From: SZUA-36 sp963753105
Lineage (GTDB): Bacteria; Pseudomonadota; Gammaproteobacteria; Xanthomonadales; SZUA-36
NCBI GenBank assembly: GCA_963753105.1
Contig: CAVWBD010000004.1
Location: 1-64,000 of the forward strand
Length of the DNA: 64,000 nt
Direction: 5' to 3'
Shown here: positions 55,319-63,980 of the stretch, one piece after another
How the letters are laid out: each line of letters opens with the position of its first letter
Numbering within the stretch: position 1 is the stretch's first letter
The notes under the pieces: generated by a model
What the model was told of the DNA's origin: nothing
The model's database searches: none
What the model saw: the letters and a program-made list of their open reading frames with translations, nothing else
Position numbers and translations under genes: made by a program

Positions 55319-55915
55319 TTATGAATCCCGGTCTGCTTGCAGGTTTTGCAACTGCTCCGGGCTGTCCAGGTCAAAGATGGCGTTTTCCAGTGGCACGGCC
55401 ATGACTTGTTCCGGGTTTTGTGCGAGTAGTTCACGCGCGCCTGTCTCGCCTGAGAGTTTTTCCAGTTCGTTGAACATGGTCGAAGGAAAGATCAGCGGCG
55501 GCATACACCGGCCGCCTGACTCAGCGGCTACGATTCGTCCAGGCCTGGTGAGCCAGGTATCCAGTAATTTCAGCAAGTCATTTTCACACACCCGGTACTG
55601 GTCACTAAGCATGATCATCAGGCCAGCTGATTCCGGTTTGACCGCCCCGGCACCGATTGCGATGGAGCCACCCAGGCCCTCCGGCCATTGCGGGTTGTGC
55701 ACCCAACGTACAGCGGGATTGCGAATCGTGTCCCTGACCGCTTCTGAGTTGGCGCCTGTGATGACCAATATTTCAAGCGGGTTTATCGACGAAACGACGT
55801 CGATTACGTGCTCCAGCAGGGGCTTGCCCCGGTAGTTGACCAATTGCTTCGCCTGGCCCAGCCGGGTACTGGCGCCGGCCGCCGGTATCAGCACACTGAG
55901 CGCGGGTCCGGCCAT
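55319..55915 (-). CDS. Molybdenum cofactor cytidylyltransferase-like nucleotidyltransferase (MocA/MobA-like)
   Basis: The 198-residue protein begins LSVLIPAAGASTRLGQAKQL, the GxxxRxG...K nucleotide-binding motif. It continues with ILVITGANSEAV, NPQWPEGLGGSIAIG and LMIMLSDQYRV, which matches MocA-type CTP transferases for molybdopterin cytosine dinucleotide. It lies four bases downstream of an XdhC-like gene on the same strand. This pairing is common next to xanthine dehydrogenase-type molybdoenzymes, but none is visible in this window. Confidence 0.85.
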   Translation of the reverse strand: MAGPALSVLIPAAGASTRLGQAKQLVNYRGKPLLEHVIDVVSSINPLEILVITGANSEAVRDTIRNPAVRWVHNPQWPEGLGGSIAIGAGAVKPESAGLMIMLSDQYRVCENDLLKLLDTWLTRPGRIVAAESGGRCMPPLIFPSTMFNELEKLSGETGARELLAQNPEQVMAVPLENAIFDLDSPEQLQNLQADRDS

Positions 55916-55919
55916 CCGC

Positions 55920-57014
55920 TTATCCCCGGCTGTCCGCCGCTGTCAGCATACTGCCGTCACGGCGGTTCAGGAATGCGTGTATTTCGGCCACGATGGCCAG
56001 CGCAATGGACTCCGGCATCTCCGCACCGATATCCAGCCCTGCCGGACCATGAACGTGGACATTGCTTGCACCGATCTCATCGAGCAGGCGGTCCCGGCGT
56101 GCACGAGGACCCAAAAGCCCGATATAGGCCACACCAGCTTCCACGACCTGTGACAAATAAGCCCGATCATGCCCGAGGTTGTGCGTCATCAGCACTGCGG
56201 CATCCACGCGGCCCAATTGAAGTTTTTCGGCAAGTTCACCCGGTTGTAGCAGCATGACTTCACAAGCAGGTGGAAAACGGTCCGCCCGGGTAAAACCGGC
56301 GCGGTGGTCAACGACGGTGCAGTTCCAGCCCACTTCAACCGCCAGGCGTGCCACGGGCACCGCATCGATTCCTGCTCCACAGATAAGTACTGAAGGCGGT
56401 GGTGTGAACGGGATCAACAGCAGGCCCAGCTTGCCACCGGTGGTTTCAATGCTCTCCTGCCAGTAACGGCGTGACATGTCGTGGCCGGCAGAAAATAGCG
56501 AACCTGCCGATGAATACCTGAACGGTACCAGTTCCGCTTTGCCCACGCTGCTGCCGCTGCCACATTCCAGGGCGAAATCACCAGCCGGGTGGGTGGGGTC
56601 GCTGCTGGACGTCACGAGGCTCAAAAGCCCCTCATCCCGGGTCCGCCAGGCGTCATCCAGTGTTGCGAAGAAGCCAAAGCCGTTATCACGATCAAGACGC
56701 TGCAACATCAGGTGGATGACACCATCGCAACCCAGGCCCAGTCCCCAGGCAAAATCGTCACCGTGGCTCATGTCATAGCAGACTTCACGGGTTTTACCAT
56801 CGCTGAAAACACCCTTGGCGTGCGCAGCGAGATCCGCCTCCAGGCAGCCCCCGGAAATCAGGCCGCAATAGCTGTTGTCAGCGGCGATCAGCATCATCGC
56901 GCCGGGTTTGCGGTAAGTGGAACCCTCGATGGCGATAACGGTGCCCAGCACCAACGCATCATCCGCTTGGTGTGCGCGGTAGAAATCAAGCAGTTCAGTG
57001 AGGCCCAGGTGCAT
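55920..57014 (-). CDS. XdhC/CoxI-family molybdoenzyme maturation protein
   Basis: The 364-residue protein has the XdhC_CoxI N-terminal domain (VIAIEGSTYRKPGAMMLI, LISGGCLEADLAAHA, LGLGCDGVIHLML). A C-terminal Rossmann domain follows (PPSVLICGAGIDAVPVARLA, DAAVLMTHNLGHDRAYLS, YIGLLGPRARRDRLL). XdhC proteins bind molybdenum cofactor, protect it, and aid sulfuration and insertion into xanthine dehydrogenase-like enzymes. It precedes the MocA-like gene in an operon. It is intact. Confidence 0.9.
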   Translation of the reverse strand: MHLGLTELLDFYRAHQADDALVLGTVIAIEGSTYRKPGAMMLIAADNSYCGLISGGCLEADLAAHAKGVFSDGKTREVCYDMSHGDDFAWGLGLGCDGVIHLMLQRLDRDNGFGFFATLDDAWRTRDEGLLSLVTSSSDPTHPAGDFALECGSGSSVGKAELVPFRYSSAGSLFSAGHDMSRRYWQESIETTGGKLGLLLIPFTPPPSVLICGAGIDAVPVARLAVEVGWNCTVVDHRAGFTRADRFPPACEVMLLQPGELAEKLQLGRVDAAVLMTHNLGHDRAYLSQVVEAGVAYIGLLGPRARRDRLLDEIGASNVHVHGPAGLDIGAEMPESIALAIVAEIHAFLNRRDGSMLTAADSRG

Positions 57015-57029
57015 GGATTCATCTCCGAG

Positions 57030-57299
57030 TTATTGATCTACGTGCCATTCCAGTAATGCAAAGTTGGCTTCCGACAATATTTTTTCCGGTACATCAGCCA
57101 GCGTAATCGAGGCTTCGCAGGCAACTTTGCCATCGGGCAGGATGATCTCTCCGCAGGCCTTGCCGAGCCTGCCGCGTAAGCGCTCGATCCAACCCCTGAC
57201 CCTGAGCGGGGTTTCCACCGGAACGGGGTGACGATAGAGCACCTGCAGCCTGACCGACACCATGAAATGATGGTGGTCAGAGTTGGGTTGTTTCTTCAT
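57030..57299 (-). pseudogene. C-terminal half of a PaaI-type hotdog thioesterase
   Basis: Eighty-nine residues (VSVRLQVLYRHPVPVETPLR, GRLGKACGEIILPDGKVAC, ITLADVPEKILSEANF) correspond to the second half of PaaI-family thioesterases. The N-terminal half, with the catalytic GGxxxxLxD helix, is missing. The open frame begins 16 bases after the DUF2207 stop, so a deletion probably joined them. It may still be expressed but is unlikely to be an active enzyme. Confidence 0.6.
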
Positions 57300-57314
57300 A
57301 TTATTTTACCCTTG

Positions 57315-59048
57315 TCACCAGCCGCCGCCACCACCGCCACCACCACCGCCGCCGGAAAACCCGCCGCCGCCGGAACCCGAAGAGGAACCGGGAGGCGAAG
57401 AGGCCGAGGCGATTGCAGTGGAGAAACCGCTGTTAAAATCATTGCCCAGGTGGTGCAGGCCGGCCAGCCCCGTGCTGTGGCCAATATACCAGTGCGGCCG
57501 GTAGGCATCGCGGCCCTCCTGGTCCACGGGGAAATCCCTTGCAAAACGGTCACACCAGTTGTTCTCCACGCCCAGGGCAAAGGCAAAAGGCAAAAATAAC
57601 TCGAAGACCTCCGGTGTGAGTTCGGGCGATCGCATACGTTCCAAACGGGATTGTTCAGCGGTATCGAGGTACATCCTGAATCCTTCGATCTCATCCATGA
57701 TGCGCCGCCCGGCCGGGGTCGGCGCTCGCATCAGGTACAAAAATACCAGGTGCAGGGCAAAGGAGAGCACGGAATATACGACCCATAAAACCGGTCCGGC
57801 ATTCATGAACGCAGCGATACCCGCTGCCGCGATGGTCAGCACAATGGCCGGCAGGGCGTAAATGGAATTGAGGTTGAACAGGCGACCGAGGTGTTCGTCC
57901 TTCAGGGCCTTTTTCAGTGCCGTGCGGGCCTTTGAAAAAGCCTCGTGATTTTCCTGGTCAAGCTTTATCTGTGCCGTTGCGCCTTGGTTGAACAAGGCAT
58001 CCAGGACTGCAATTTCGCCCTTGCTGGCGACCACGTTTCCAGGCGCATCCTGGCGGTACAAGGTGAACTCTTCATCGCTTTCCTTGATTTGCAAATAGCC
58101 CTTGACCCCCAGGCTGACAACCGCAGCGGCAAACGCCTGCTGGGTGAAAGACATGGTGCGGATGTAACTGCAGCCAGCCGGTGTCAGCCCCTTTGGTGGT
58201 TTAAATCTCGGAATGATGATGCCCTTGCGCGGATCACGGCCCAGCTTGTTCCAGGCCCATGAGTACCAGCCCAGCGACAGCAGGAACCCTGCCAGCATCG
58301 CCAGCGCTGCCCGATTGTCACCAAGGAAATATCCCAGGCGTTCGGCTGCGGTGGGCTCAGAGACGATACCTTTTGGCCAGCCCACGGCAATGGTCAGGTT
58401 TTCGTGGGGTTTAAGCCCGTGGGTCGTGTAAAACCCGATTTTGCGGTCACCGGTAATGCTGGCCGCTGCATTCTTTTCTGTGGAGCCCTGGCGGCCGGTG
58501 TAAAAGTCCAGGCGCAGGTCATCCGGGTCGACCGCCTGTGGAAGTTCGATAACGGCGCTGGCGCGATCGATGGAAAACTTCCAGTCACTGCCGGTTACGT
58601 TCCAGTAGAGTTCGTCAAAGTCTTCGAAATATCCCAATTGACGTGTCGTGTGGTAACGAAAACGGTATTCGTGGATACCCGGTGTGAGCACGCGATCGGC
58701 GCTGCCGAAATATACCCGCACGCCGTTGGACACATGCTGGGTGTGGAACACTTCTTCGCGGTCATTACGCAGCAGGTCCAGGATGTCGAATGTGACCCTG
58801 TAGCGATTGCCGTAACGGTCCTTGTAGGTGGTTGGGAAGTCCCTGTAGATACCGCGGCGGATTTCCTTGCCTTCGGTGTTCACGCGAATGGTTTCGGTCA
58901 CCAGCATACTGCTGTCGGGCCTGATCAGGATGTCGGCGTGGTACAGCAGTATCCTTTCACTGGCAAAGGCGGTAGAGCCCAGCAACAGGCAAACGGTTGC
59001 CAGCAGGGGGAGGGCGCTACCTAACCCGTGTCGCCTAAAGGTCAACAT
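57315..59048 (-). CDS. DUF2207 membrane protein with glycine-rich tail
   Basis: From ATG 59048 the 577-residue protein has a signal peptide (LLATVCLLLGSTAFA). It has the DUF2207 beta-rich ectodomain (ILLYHADILIRPDSSMLVTE, IRRGIYRDFPTTYKDRYGN), membrane helices (AALAMLAGFLLSLGWYSWAW and two near residue 420-450), and a C-terminal run of glycines ending GGGW. Partners of this family occur next to lemA, as here, where the coding regions overlap by 14 bases. The molecular function is unknown; a membrane or envelope role is likely. An upstream frame extension is an artefact of the lemA overlap. Confidence 0.88.
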   Translation of the reverse strand: MLTFRRHGLGSALPLLATVCLLLGSTAFASERILLYHADILIRPDSSMLVTETIRVNTEGKEIRRGIYRDFPTTYKDRYGNRYRVTFDILDLLRNDREEVFHTQHVSNGVRVYFGSADRVLTPGIHEYRFRYHTTRQLGYFEDFDELYWNVTGSDWKFSIDRASAVIELPQAVDPDDLRLDFYTGRQGSTEKNAAASITGDRKIGFYTTHGLKPHENLTIAVGWPKGIVSEPTAAERLGYFLGDNRAALAMLAGFLLSLGWYSWAWNKLGRDPRKGIIIPRFKPPKGLTPAGCSYIRTMSFTQQAFAAAVVSLGVKGYLQIKESDEEFTLYRQDAPGNVVASKGEIAVLDALFNQGATAQIKLDQENHEAFSKARTALKKALKDEHLGRLFNLNSIYALPAIVLTIAAAGIAAFMNAGPVLWVVYSVLSFALHLVFLYLMRAPTPAGRRIMDEIEGFRMYLDTAEQSRLERMRSPELTPEVFELFLPFAFALGVENNWCDRFARDFPVDQEGRDAYRPHWYIGHSTGLAGLHHLGNDFNSGFSTAIASASSPPGSSSGSGGGGFSGGGGGGGGGGGW

Positions 59049-59583
59049 CGGGGGTACTCCTCTGGCTGGCGAGTTCAATTTCAAAAAACTCCGCGGGCAT
59101 GAATCTGAACATGCCGGCGATGATATTGGACGGAAAGCTCTCGACCAGGTTGTTATTATCACGCACAGCGCCATTGTAATAGCGGCGGGCATACTGCAGG
59201 TGATCCTCGATTTCCACCAGGCTGGCATGGAGTTGCTGGAAACCTTCGCTGGCTTTGAGGTCCGGGTAGTCTTCGGCCAATGCAAACAGGCGTCCCAGCG
59301 AACGGGATAATGCGGTTTCCTGTTTTGCCCGCGTATCCACGCTTGATTCCACCGTGCTGCGTATTTGGGCAACTTCCTCGAATACGGAAGACTCGTGCCT
59401 GGCATATCCCTTCACCGTTTGTACCAGGTTGGGAACCAATTCAGAGCGCTTTTGCAACTGCACGTCTATTCCGGCCCAGGCCTCGTTGACCAGGTTGCGG
59501 TTGCGCACCAGGCGGTTGTATATCCAGACCACTGCTATCAGCAGGAGAATGATCAATGTGAACAGTATTTCAGTCATTTGCAT
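59035..59583 (-). CDS. LemA-family membrane protein
   Basis: The roughly 182-residue protein has one N-terminal membrane helix (ILFTLIILLLIAVVWIYNRL). The LemA helical core follows: RNLVNEAWAGIDVQLQKR, LVPNLVQTVKGYARHE and LEDYPDLKASEGFQQLHASL, then YYNGAVRDNNNLVESFPSN. The family has an extracytoplasmic helical bundle of unknown role. It is upstream of and overlaps the DUF2207 gene, a conserved pairing. TTG at 59592 or ATG at 59577 are alternative starts. Confidence 0.9.
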   Translation of the reverse strand: MQMTEILFTLIILLLIAVVWIYNRLVRNRNLVNEAWAGIDVQLQKRSELVPNLVQTVKGYARHESSVFEEVAQIRSTVESSVDTRAKQETALSRSLGRLFALAEDYPDLKASEGFQQLHASLVEIEDHLQYARRYYNGAVRDNNNLVESFPSNIIAGMFRFMPAEFFEIELASQRSTPDVDL

Positions 59584-59755
59584 CCGTGACAAAATTGGAG
59601 AGGCTATGCGCCCATTATCAGTTCCGTCGTGGTATCAATCAATCGGCATAATGCGGGCGCTTTGATCGTTAAAAAAAGGGTACCCAAGAGGCGCAGCTGT
59701 TCAACGGGTAACAAGGTGAAACCCCGGGACGGACTATAATGCCGGATCGGCGATA

Positions 59756-60040
59756 ATGGAGCACATGATGCGGTGGTACGTTTACATGATCAGGGCCAGT
59801 GACAACAGCCTGTATACCGGCATCACCACTGACGTGCAGCGCAGGTTTGAAGAGCACGGCAGCCCCGACAAGGGTGCACGTTTTTTCCGGGGCAGGGAAC
59901 CGGTGGAAGTGGTCTATACAGAAATACACCCTGACCGCAGCAGTGCGTTGAAACGCGAAGCGGCCATTAAAAACTTGAGCCGGGATCAAAAAGTGGAACT
60001 GGTGGGAGGGTGGAAGAAGCCGCCGAGGCGCCCCTGTTGA
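59756..60040 (+). CDS. GIY-YIG endonuclease-domain protein (YhbQ-like)
   Basis: The 94-residue protein contains the GIY-YIG pattern as WYVYMIRASDNSLYTGITTD, followed by DVQRRFEEH with the catalytic arginine, and EVVYTEIHPDRSSALKREAAIKNL with the catalytic glutamate. Small stand-alone GIY-YIG proteins of the YhbQ/UPF0213 type are putative structure-specific nucleases. It is a single gene, intact, with no informative neighbour. Confidence 0.9.
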   Translation: MEHMMRWYVYMIRASDNSLYTGITTDVQRRFEEHGSPDKGARFFRGREPVEVVYTEIHPDRSSALKREAAIKNLSRDQKVELVGGWKKPPRRPC

Positions 60041-60361
60041 CGTGCGACAATCCTTGTCGGTAAGTAAGGGGTAACTAAGTTCAACTGCGCCAAGGCTGAT
60101 TGGATAATATACCAGAACAATTTAAAGTACAAGCACTTATATTGATATTGTAATGTTCTACTATAAACAATAAAAACAGGAACATTAATTCGCGCATCGG
60201 GCGTGGTGATTATTTGCGTTTCCGATACCAGGCAAAATCCCGTCGTCTATTGACCCCGTACTATTGTCGGTGCCAGGCGGTGGTGATGTAGTTGTTGCAA
60301 TACAGAATCATTCTGTTATGCTTCGCTCTAGTGTATTAACGCATTAATACAGTAGAACAAA
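60041..60361. promoter_or_regulatory. Upstream region of the his operon with two perfect inverted repeats
   Basis: CAGAAT-C-ATTCTG (60303-60315) and GTATTAA-CGCA-TTAATAC (60333-60350) lie within 60 bases of the first start codon. No clear ribosome-binding site precedes that ATG. The repeats may be operators, possibly for the TrpR-like domain encoded by the first gene. No his leader peptide with a histidine run was seen. Confidence 0.5.
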
Positions 60362-61555
60362 ATGAAACAGCATAGTGAAGAACAGAAAAAGGCATTGAAA
60401 GCAACAGCAGAATCCCTGTACCGGGCATTCCTGACCCTGGAAAAACCAGGCGAGGTTCGCCAGTTCCTGCTTGATCTGTGTACCCCTTCGGAGGTCGAGG
60501 CCATGGTGGACCGCTGGTGGACCGCTTCGTTGTTAAAAGAGGGCCGCAGTTACCGGGAAATCAGTGACATGACCGGTGTCAGTGTCACAACTATTGGCCG
60601 TGTGGCCCGTTATATGAATATGGGTGAAGGCGGGTACCGCCTGGCCATGCGCCGCGAGAAGGCAGGCAAAAATGACATGAACAGAATCAGAATCGCAATT
60701 CAGAGATCAGGCCGCTTGTCGGAACGTTCGCTCGAGTTATTGCAAAACTGCGGTCTGCGTTTCGCACGCAGCAAGGACAAGTTGTACTGGTACGGCCAGG
60801 ATTTCCCGGTTGACCTGCTGCTGGTCCGTGACGATGACATCCCACGTATTTTGCTGGACGGCGTCTGCGATCTCGGCATCGTTGGACAGAATATTGCCCT
60901 GGAAGTCATGCGGGAAGGTGAAGGAAGAGAGCTCGAGGAACTGCGAAACCTTGGTTTCGGACGCTGCCGGCTTTCCATAGCGGTTCCGGAAAAGTCCGGA
61001 ATCAGCAGCTTTGATGACCTGGAAGGGTGCCGGATCGCCACCTCTTACCCGGCGTTGACCAACAGCCTGCTCGCCGAACGTGGTGTGCAGGCCGAGATGG
61101 TCAAGCTTTCAGGGTCGGTCGAAATTGCCCCGGGACTCGGTACGGCCGACGCCATTTCCGACCTGGTCTCGACCGGCACAACCCTGCGCGCCAACCACCT
61201 GGTTGAAATGGAGGTGCTGTTTGAAAGCAGCGCAGCGCTGTACTGCCGACCGGATCGCGTTCCGGAAGAAAAACAGGCATTGCTGAAACGCCTGCTCGCC
61301 AGGCTGGATGGTGTTTTGCAGGCGGCCGAGAGCAAATACGTCATGTTGCACGCCCCGCGTGAGGCGGTGGAAAAAATTACGCAATTGCTGCCCGGCGCGG
61401 AACACCCCAGCCTGATGAATCTCGAGAGTGATCCCGGGCGGGTGGCGCTGCACGCAGTTTGCCGCGAGGGCGTGTTCTGGGAACACCTCGAAGCGCTGAA
61501 GGGTGCCGGCGCATCGGCGATCCTGGTCGTGCCGGTTGAAAAGATGCTCGGGTAG
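60362..61555 (+). CDS. hisG: TrpR-like (YerC/YecD) domain joined in frame to ATP phosphoribosyltransferase
   Basis: Residues 1-105 form a TrpR-superfamily helix-turn-helix protein of the YerC type (LCTPSEVEAMVDRWW, GRSYREISDMTGVSVTTIGR). From residue 106 (ATG at 60677) follows a complete long-form HisG: RIRIAIQRSGRLSERSLELL, DLGIVGQNIALEVMREG, then SGSVEIAPGLGTADAISDLV with the PRPP-binding segment, and a C-terminal regulatory domain. HisG catalyses the first step of histidine synthesis. The junction contains AAAAA; loss of one A would give a stop overlapping the hisG ATG, so the fusion may be an indel artefact. Confidence 0.88.
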   Translation: MKQHSEEQKKALKATAESLYRAFLTLEKPGEVRQFLLDLCTPSEVEAMVDRWWTASLLKEGRSYREISDMTGVSVTTIGRVARYMNMGEGGYRLAMRREKAGKNDMNRIRIAIQRSGRLSERSLELLQNCGLRFARSKDKLYWYGQDFPVDLLLVRDDDIPRILLDGVCDLGIVGQNIALEVMREGEGRELEELRNLGFGRCRLSIAVPEKSGISSFDDLEGCRIATSYPALTNSLLAERGVQAEMVKLSGSVEIAPGLGTADAISDLVSTGTTLRANHLVEMEVLFESSAALYCRPDRVPEEKQALLKRLLARLDGVLQAAESKYVMLHAPREAVEKITQLLPGAEHPSLMNLESDPGRVALHAVCREGVFWEHLEALKGAGASAILVVPVEKMLG

Positions 61556-61567
61556 GCAGGCCTGAAC

Positions 61568-62887
61568 ATGGACATTCGCGTACCGGACATAGTTAATTGG
61601 GCACAGGCAAACGCCACCCAACGGGTGGCAGCCATCCAGCGCCCGCCATTGCCGGAACTGGATATTGAACAGGCCGTAAGTGCGATCATTGCGCAGGTCA
61701 GGGAACAAGGCGATGAAGCGCTACGCCGTTTGTCCCGCAAATACGATGGTGTTGAACTGGAAGAGCTCGAAGTCAGTGCCGCGGAATGGGCGGCGGCCGA
61801 GCCCGCTGTAGCCCCGGACGTCCTGCAAGCCATGGATGATGCCATCGCCCGGATCGACAGACTTTCACCGGGCAGGAATGCCCCGTCCGCTGAGTATTGA
61901 AACTGCACCCGGCGTGCGCTGCGAGGCACGTTATCTGCCGATATCCCCGGTGGGTCTGTATGTGCCCGGCGGAAGCGCCCCCTTGATTTCGACGGTCCTG
62001 ATGCTGGCGGTGCCTGCGCGTATTGCCGGTTGTGAGGAGATCATCCTGTGCACACCACCTGACAGCGAAGGTTGCGTGCCAGCCACGATCCTGGCTGCGG
62101 CAGCACGTTGTGGTGTCAAGCGGGTATTCAAGGCCGGAGGTGCGCAGGCGATTGCGGCGATGGGCCTGGGAACCGAAAGCATCCCGGCTTGTGCAAAGCT
62201 GTATGGACCTGGCAATGCCTGGGTTACCGAGGCCAAACAGCAGATTTCCGTCATGCCCGGTGGCGCCGCGCGTGACATGCCGGCCGGGCCCTCGGAGGTA
62301 CTGGTCATTGCCGGTAAGGACGCCGACCCCGTCGCCGTGTGCTGGGATCTGCTCTCCCAGGCCGAACACGGTCCGGATTCACAGTCCATTGTCATCAGTG
62401 ACAGTGAGCCGCTGTTGGAACAGGTGGGCCGTTCACTGGTCGAATTGGCAGCGGGATCTACCACGGGCGGCTATCCTCGCTGAATCTTTGCAATACCTCA
62501 GGCGTATACGGGTGGATTCGATTTCCCAGGCCGTGGAAATCAGTAATCGTTATGCACCCGAGCACCTGATATTGAACTGCAAGGATCCGGAGCAGGCTGG
62601 CCGAAGGTGTCACGGCGGCCGGTTCGGTATTCATCGGGCCATACACGCCTGAATCGCTCGGGGATTATTGTTCCGGCACCAACCACGTGCTGCCGACCTA
62701 CGGTTATGCGCGTGCTTACAGTGGCCTGTCGGTCAACGATTTTCTGCGTCGCATGACCTTGCAACGGGCCAGCCTGTTTGGCCTGCGTGCCGTGGGCCCC
62801 TGCGCCGCGACGCTGGCACGGGCGGAAGGCCTGGACGCCCACCGGATGGCGGTTGAATACCGCCTCAACGAAAGCGTCAGCAAGTGA
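61568..62887 (+). CDS. hisD: Histidinol dehydrogenase (about three frameshifts)
   Basis: The N-terminus is MDIRVPDIVNWAQANATQRV with GDEALRRLSRKYDGVELEEL. Breaks near 61870, 62455 and 62600 connect to PISPVGLYVPGGSAPLISTV, FKAGGAQAIAAMGLGTESI and DMPAGPSEVLVIAG with QAEHGPDSQSIVI. A further frame contains ISNRYAPEHLILNCKDPE, and the last reads GDYCSGTNHVLPTYGYARAY to the stop at 62887. All catalytic regions of HisD are present in order over about 440 residues. It performs the last two oxidations of histidine synthesis. Breaks in an essential gene argue for sequence errors. Confidence 0.88.
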
Positions 62888-62889
62888 AA

Positions 62890-63980
62890 ATGGACATCAA
62901 GGCCCTGGCACAGGCCGGAAATCGTTGCCATGCAGCCTTATGAATCGGCCCGTAAAAGCACTGCGGCCGACGGCATCCTGTTGAACGCCAACGAGTCACC
63001 CTCGACCTTGGTCGATGACCCCGAGTGGCAACGCCTGAAGCTGAACCGCTATCCCTCACCCCAGCCTGCAGAACTGAAGACCCGCCTGGCGGGCCTTTAC
63101 GGCGTGCCCGAATCCAATTTGCTGATCACCCGCGGCAGCGACGAGGGTATCGACCTGCTGACCCGGGTATTTTGCCGGCCGGGCCAGGACGCGATCGTTG
63201 AATGCACGCCCTGCTTCGGAATGTACCGCATATCCGCCACCATCCAGGGGGCGAGGGTCATCGACGTGCCCCGGCAAGCAGGAAAACGGCTTCGAGATTG
63301 ATTTCGCGGAACTGGAACGTGTCATCGCTGCACAGGACGGTGTCCGCTTGGTATTTTTAACCTCACCGAATAATCCCACCGGGGATGTGATCGAACGTGA
63401 CCAATTGGAAAGGATCCTGGCCGCCTGCGAAGACAAGGCGCTGGTGGTTTTGGACGAAGCCTATATCGAGTTCTGCAACGCGCCGTCTGCCGGCGAGCTC
63501 GTTAAGCGGTGGCCACATCTGGTGGTACTGCGGACCTTGTCCAAGGCCTGGGCTGCTGCTGCTGTGCGTTGCGGTATCGTCATTGCGGACCCGGCGGTGA
63601 TCAACCTGTTGCAACGCGTGATCGCGCCTTACCCATTGGCTGCCACGACGGTTGATGCCGCCCTGCGGGCGATTGGCGGGGACGTAGTTGACCGCCAACG
63701 GCAATTTGTCCAGGCGGTCAGAAAAGGCCGGGCGGATTTGCACGCATTTCTTAAGCAATGCGGCTGGATCAGGGATGCCTGGCAAAGCAAGGCCAATTTC
63801 ATCCTGGTGCGTGTCTCCGATGCCGATGGCCTGGTGGACTGGTGCGCGGCCAACGGAATACGCATCCGAAACTTCAACTCGCAACCGGGCCTGCAGGGTT
63901 GTGTGCGCCTGACCATCGGCAGCGAGGCGGAAATGGCAGCGCTTAAATCCGTCCTGCAAGCCTACGGGGAGCAGATATGA
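62890..63980 (+). CDS. hisC: Histidinol-phosphate aminotransferase (two frameshifts)
   Basis: From ATG 62890 (MDIKALAQAG) a break near 62920 leads into MQPYESARKSTAADGILLNA with NESPSTL, TRGSDEGIDLLTRVFC and PCFGMYRISATIQGA. Another break near 63285 leads into NGFEIDFAELERVIAAQDG, VFLTSPNNPTGDVI, VVLDEAYIEF and VLRTLSKAWAAAAVRCG, where the lysine binds PLP. The total is about 363 residues, normal for HisC. It transfers an amino group from glutamate to imidazole acetol phosphate. The stop overlaps the start of hisB. Confidence 0.9.

Noticed and set aside
57296..57694. Proline-rich plus-strand frames opposite the DUF2207 tail
   Set aside because: They are the reverse complement of the glycine-codon run and not a gene.
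60362..61555. Treating the TrpR-HisG fusion as certain
   Set aside because: The junction homopolymer and the indel-rich neighbourhood make a missing stop by sequencing error at least as likely. It is reported with that caveat only.
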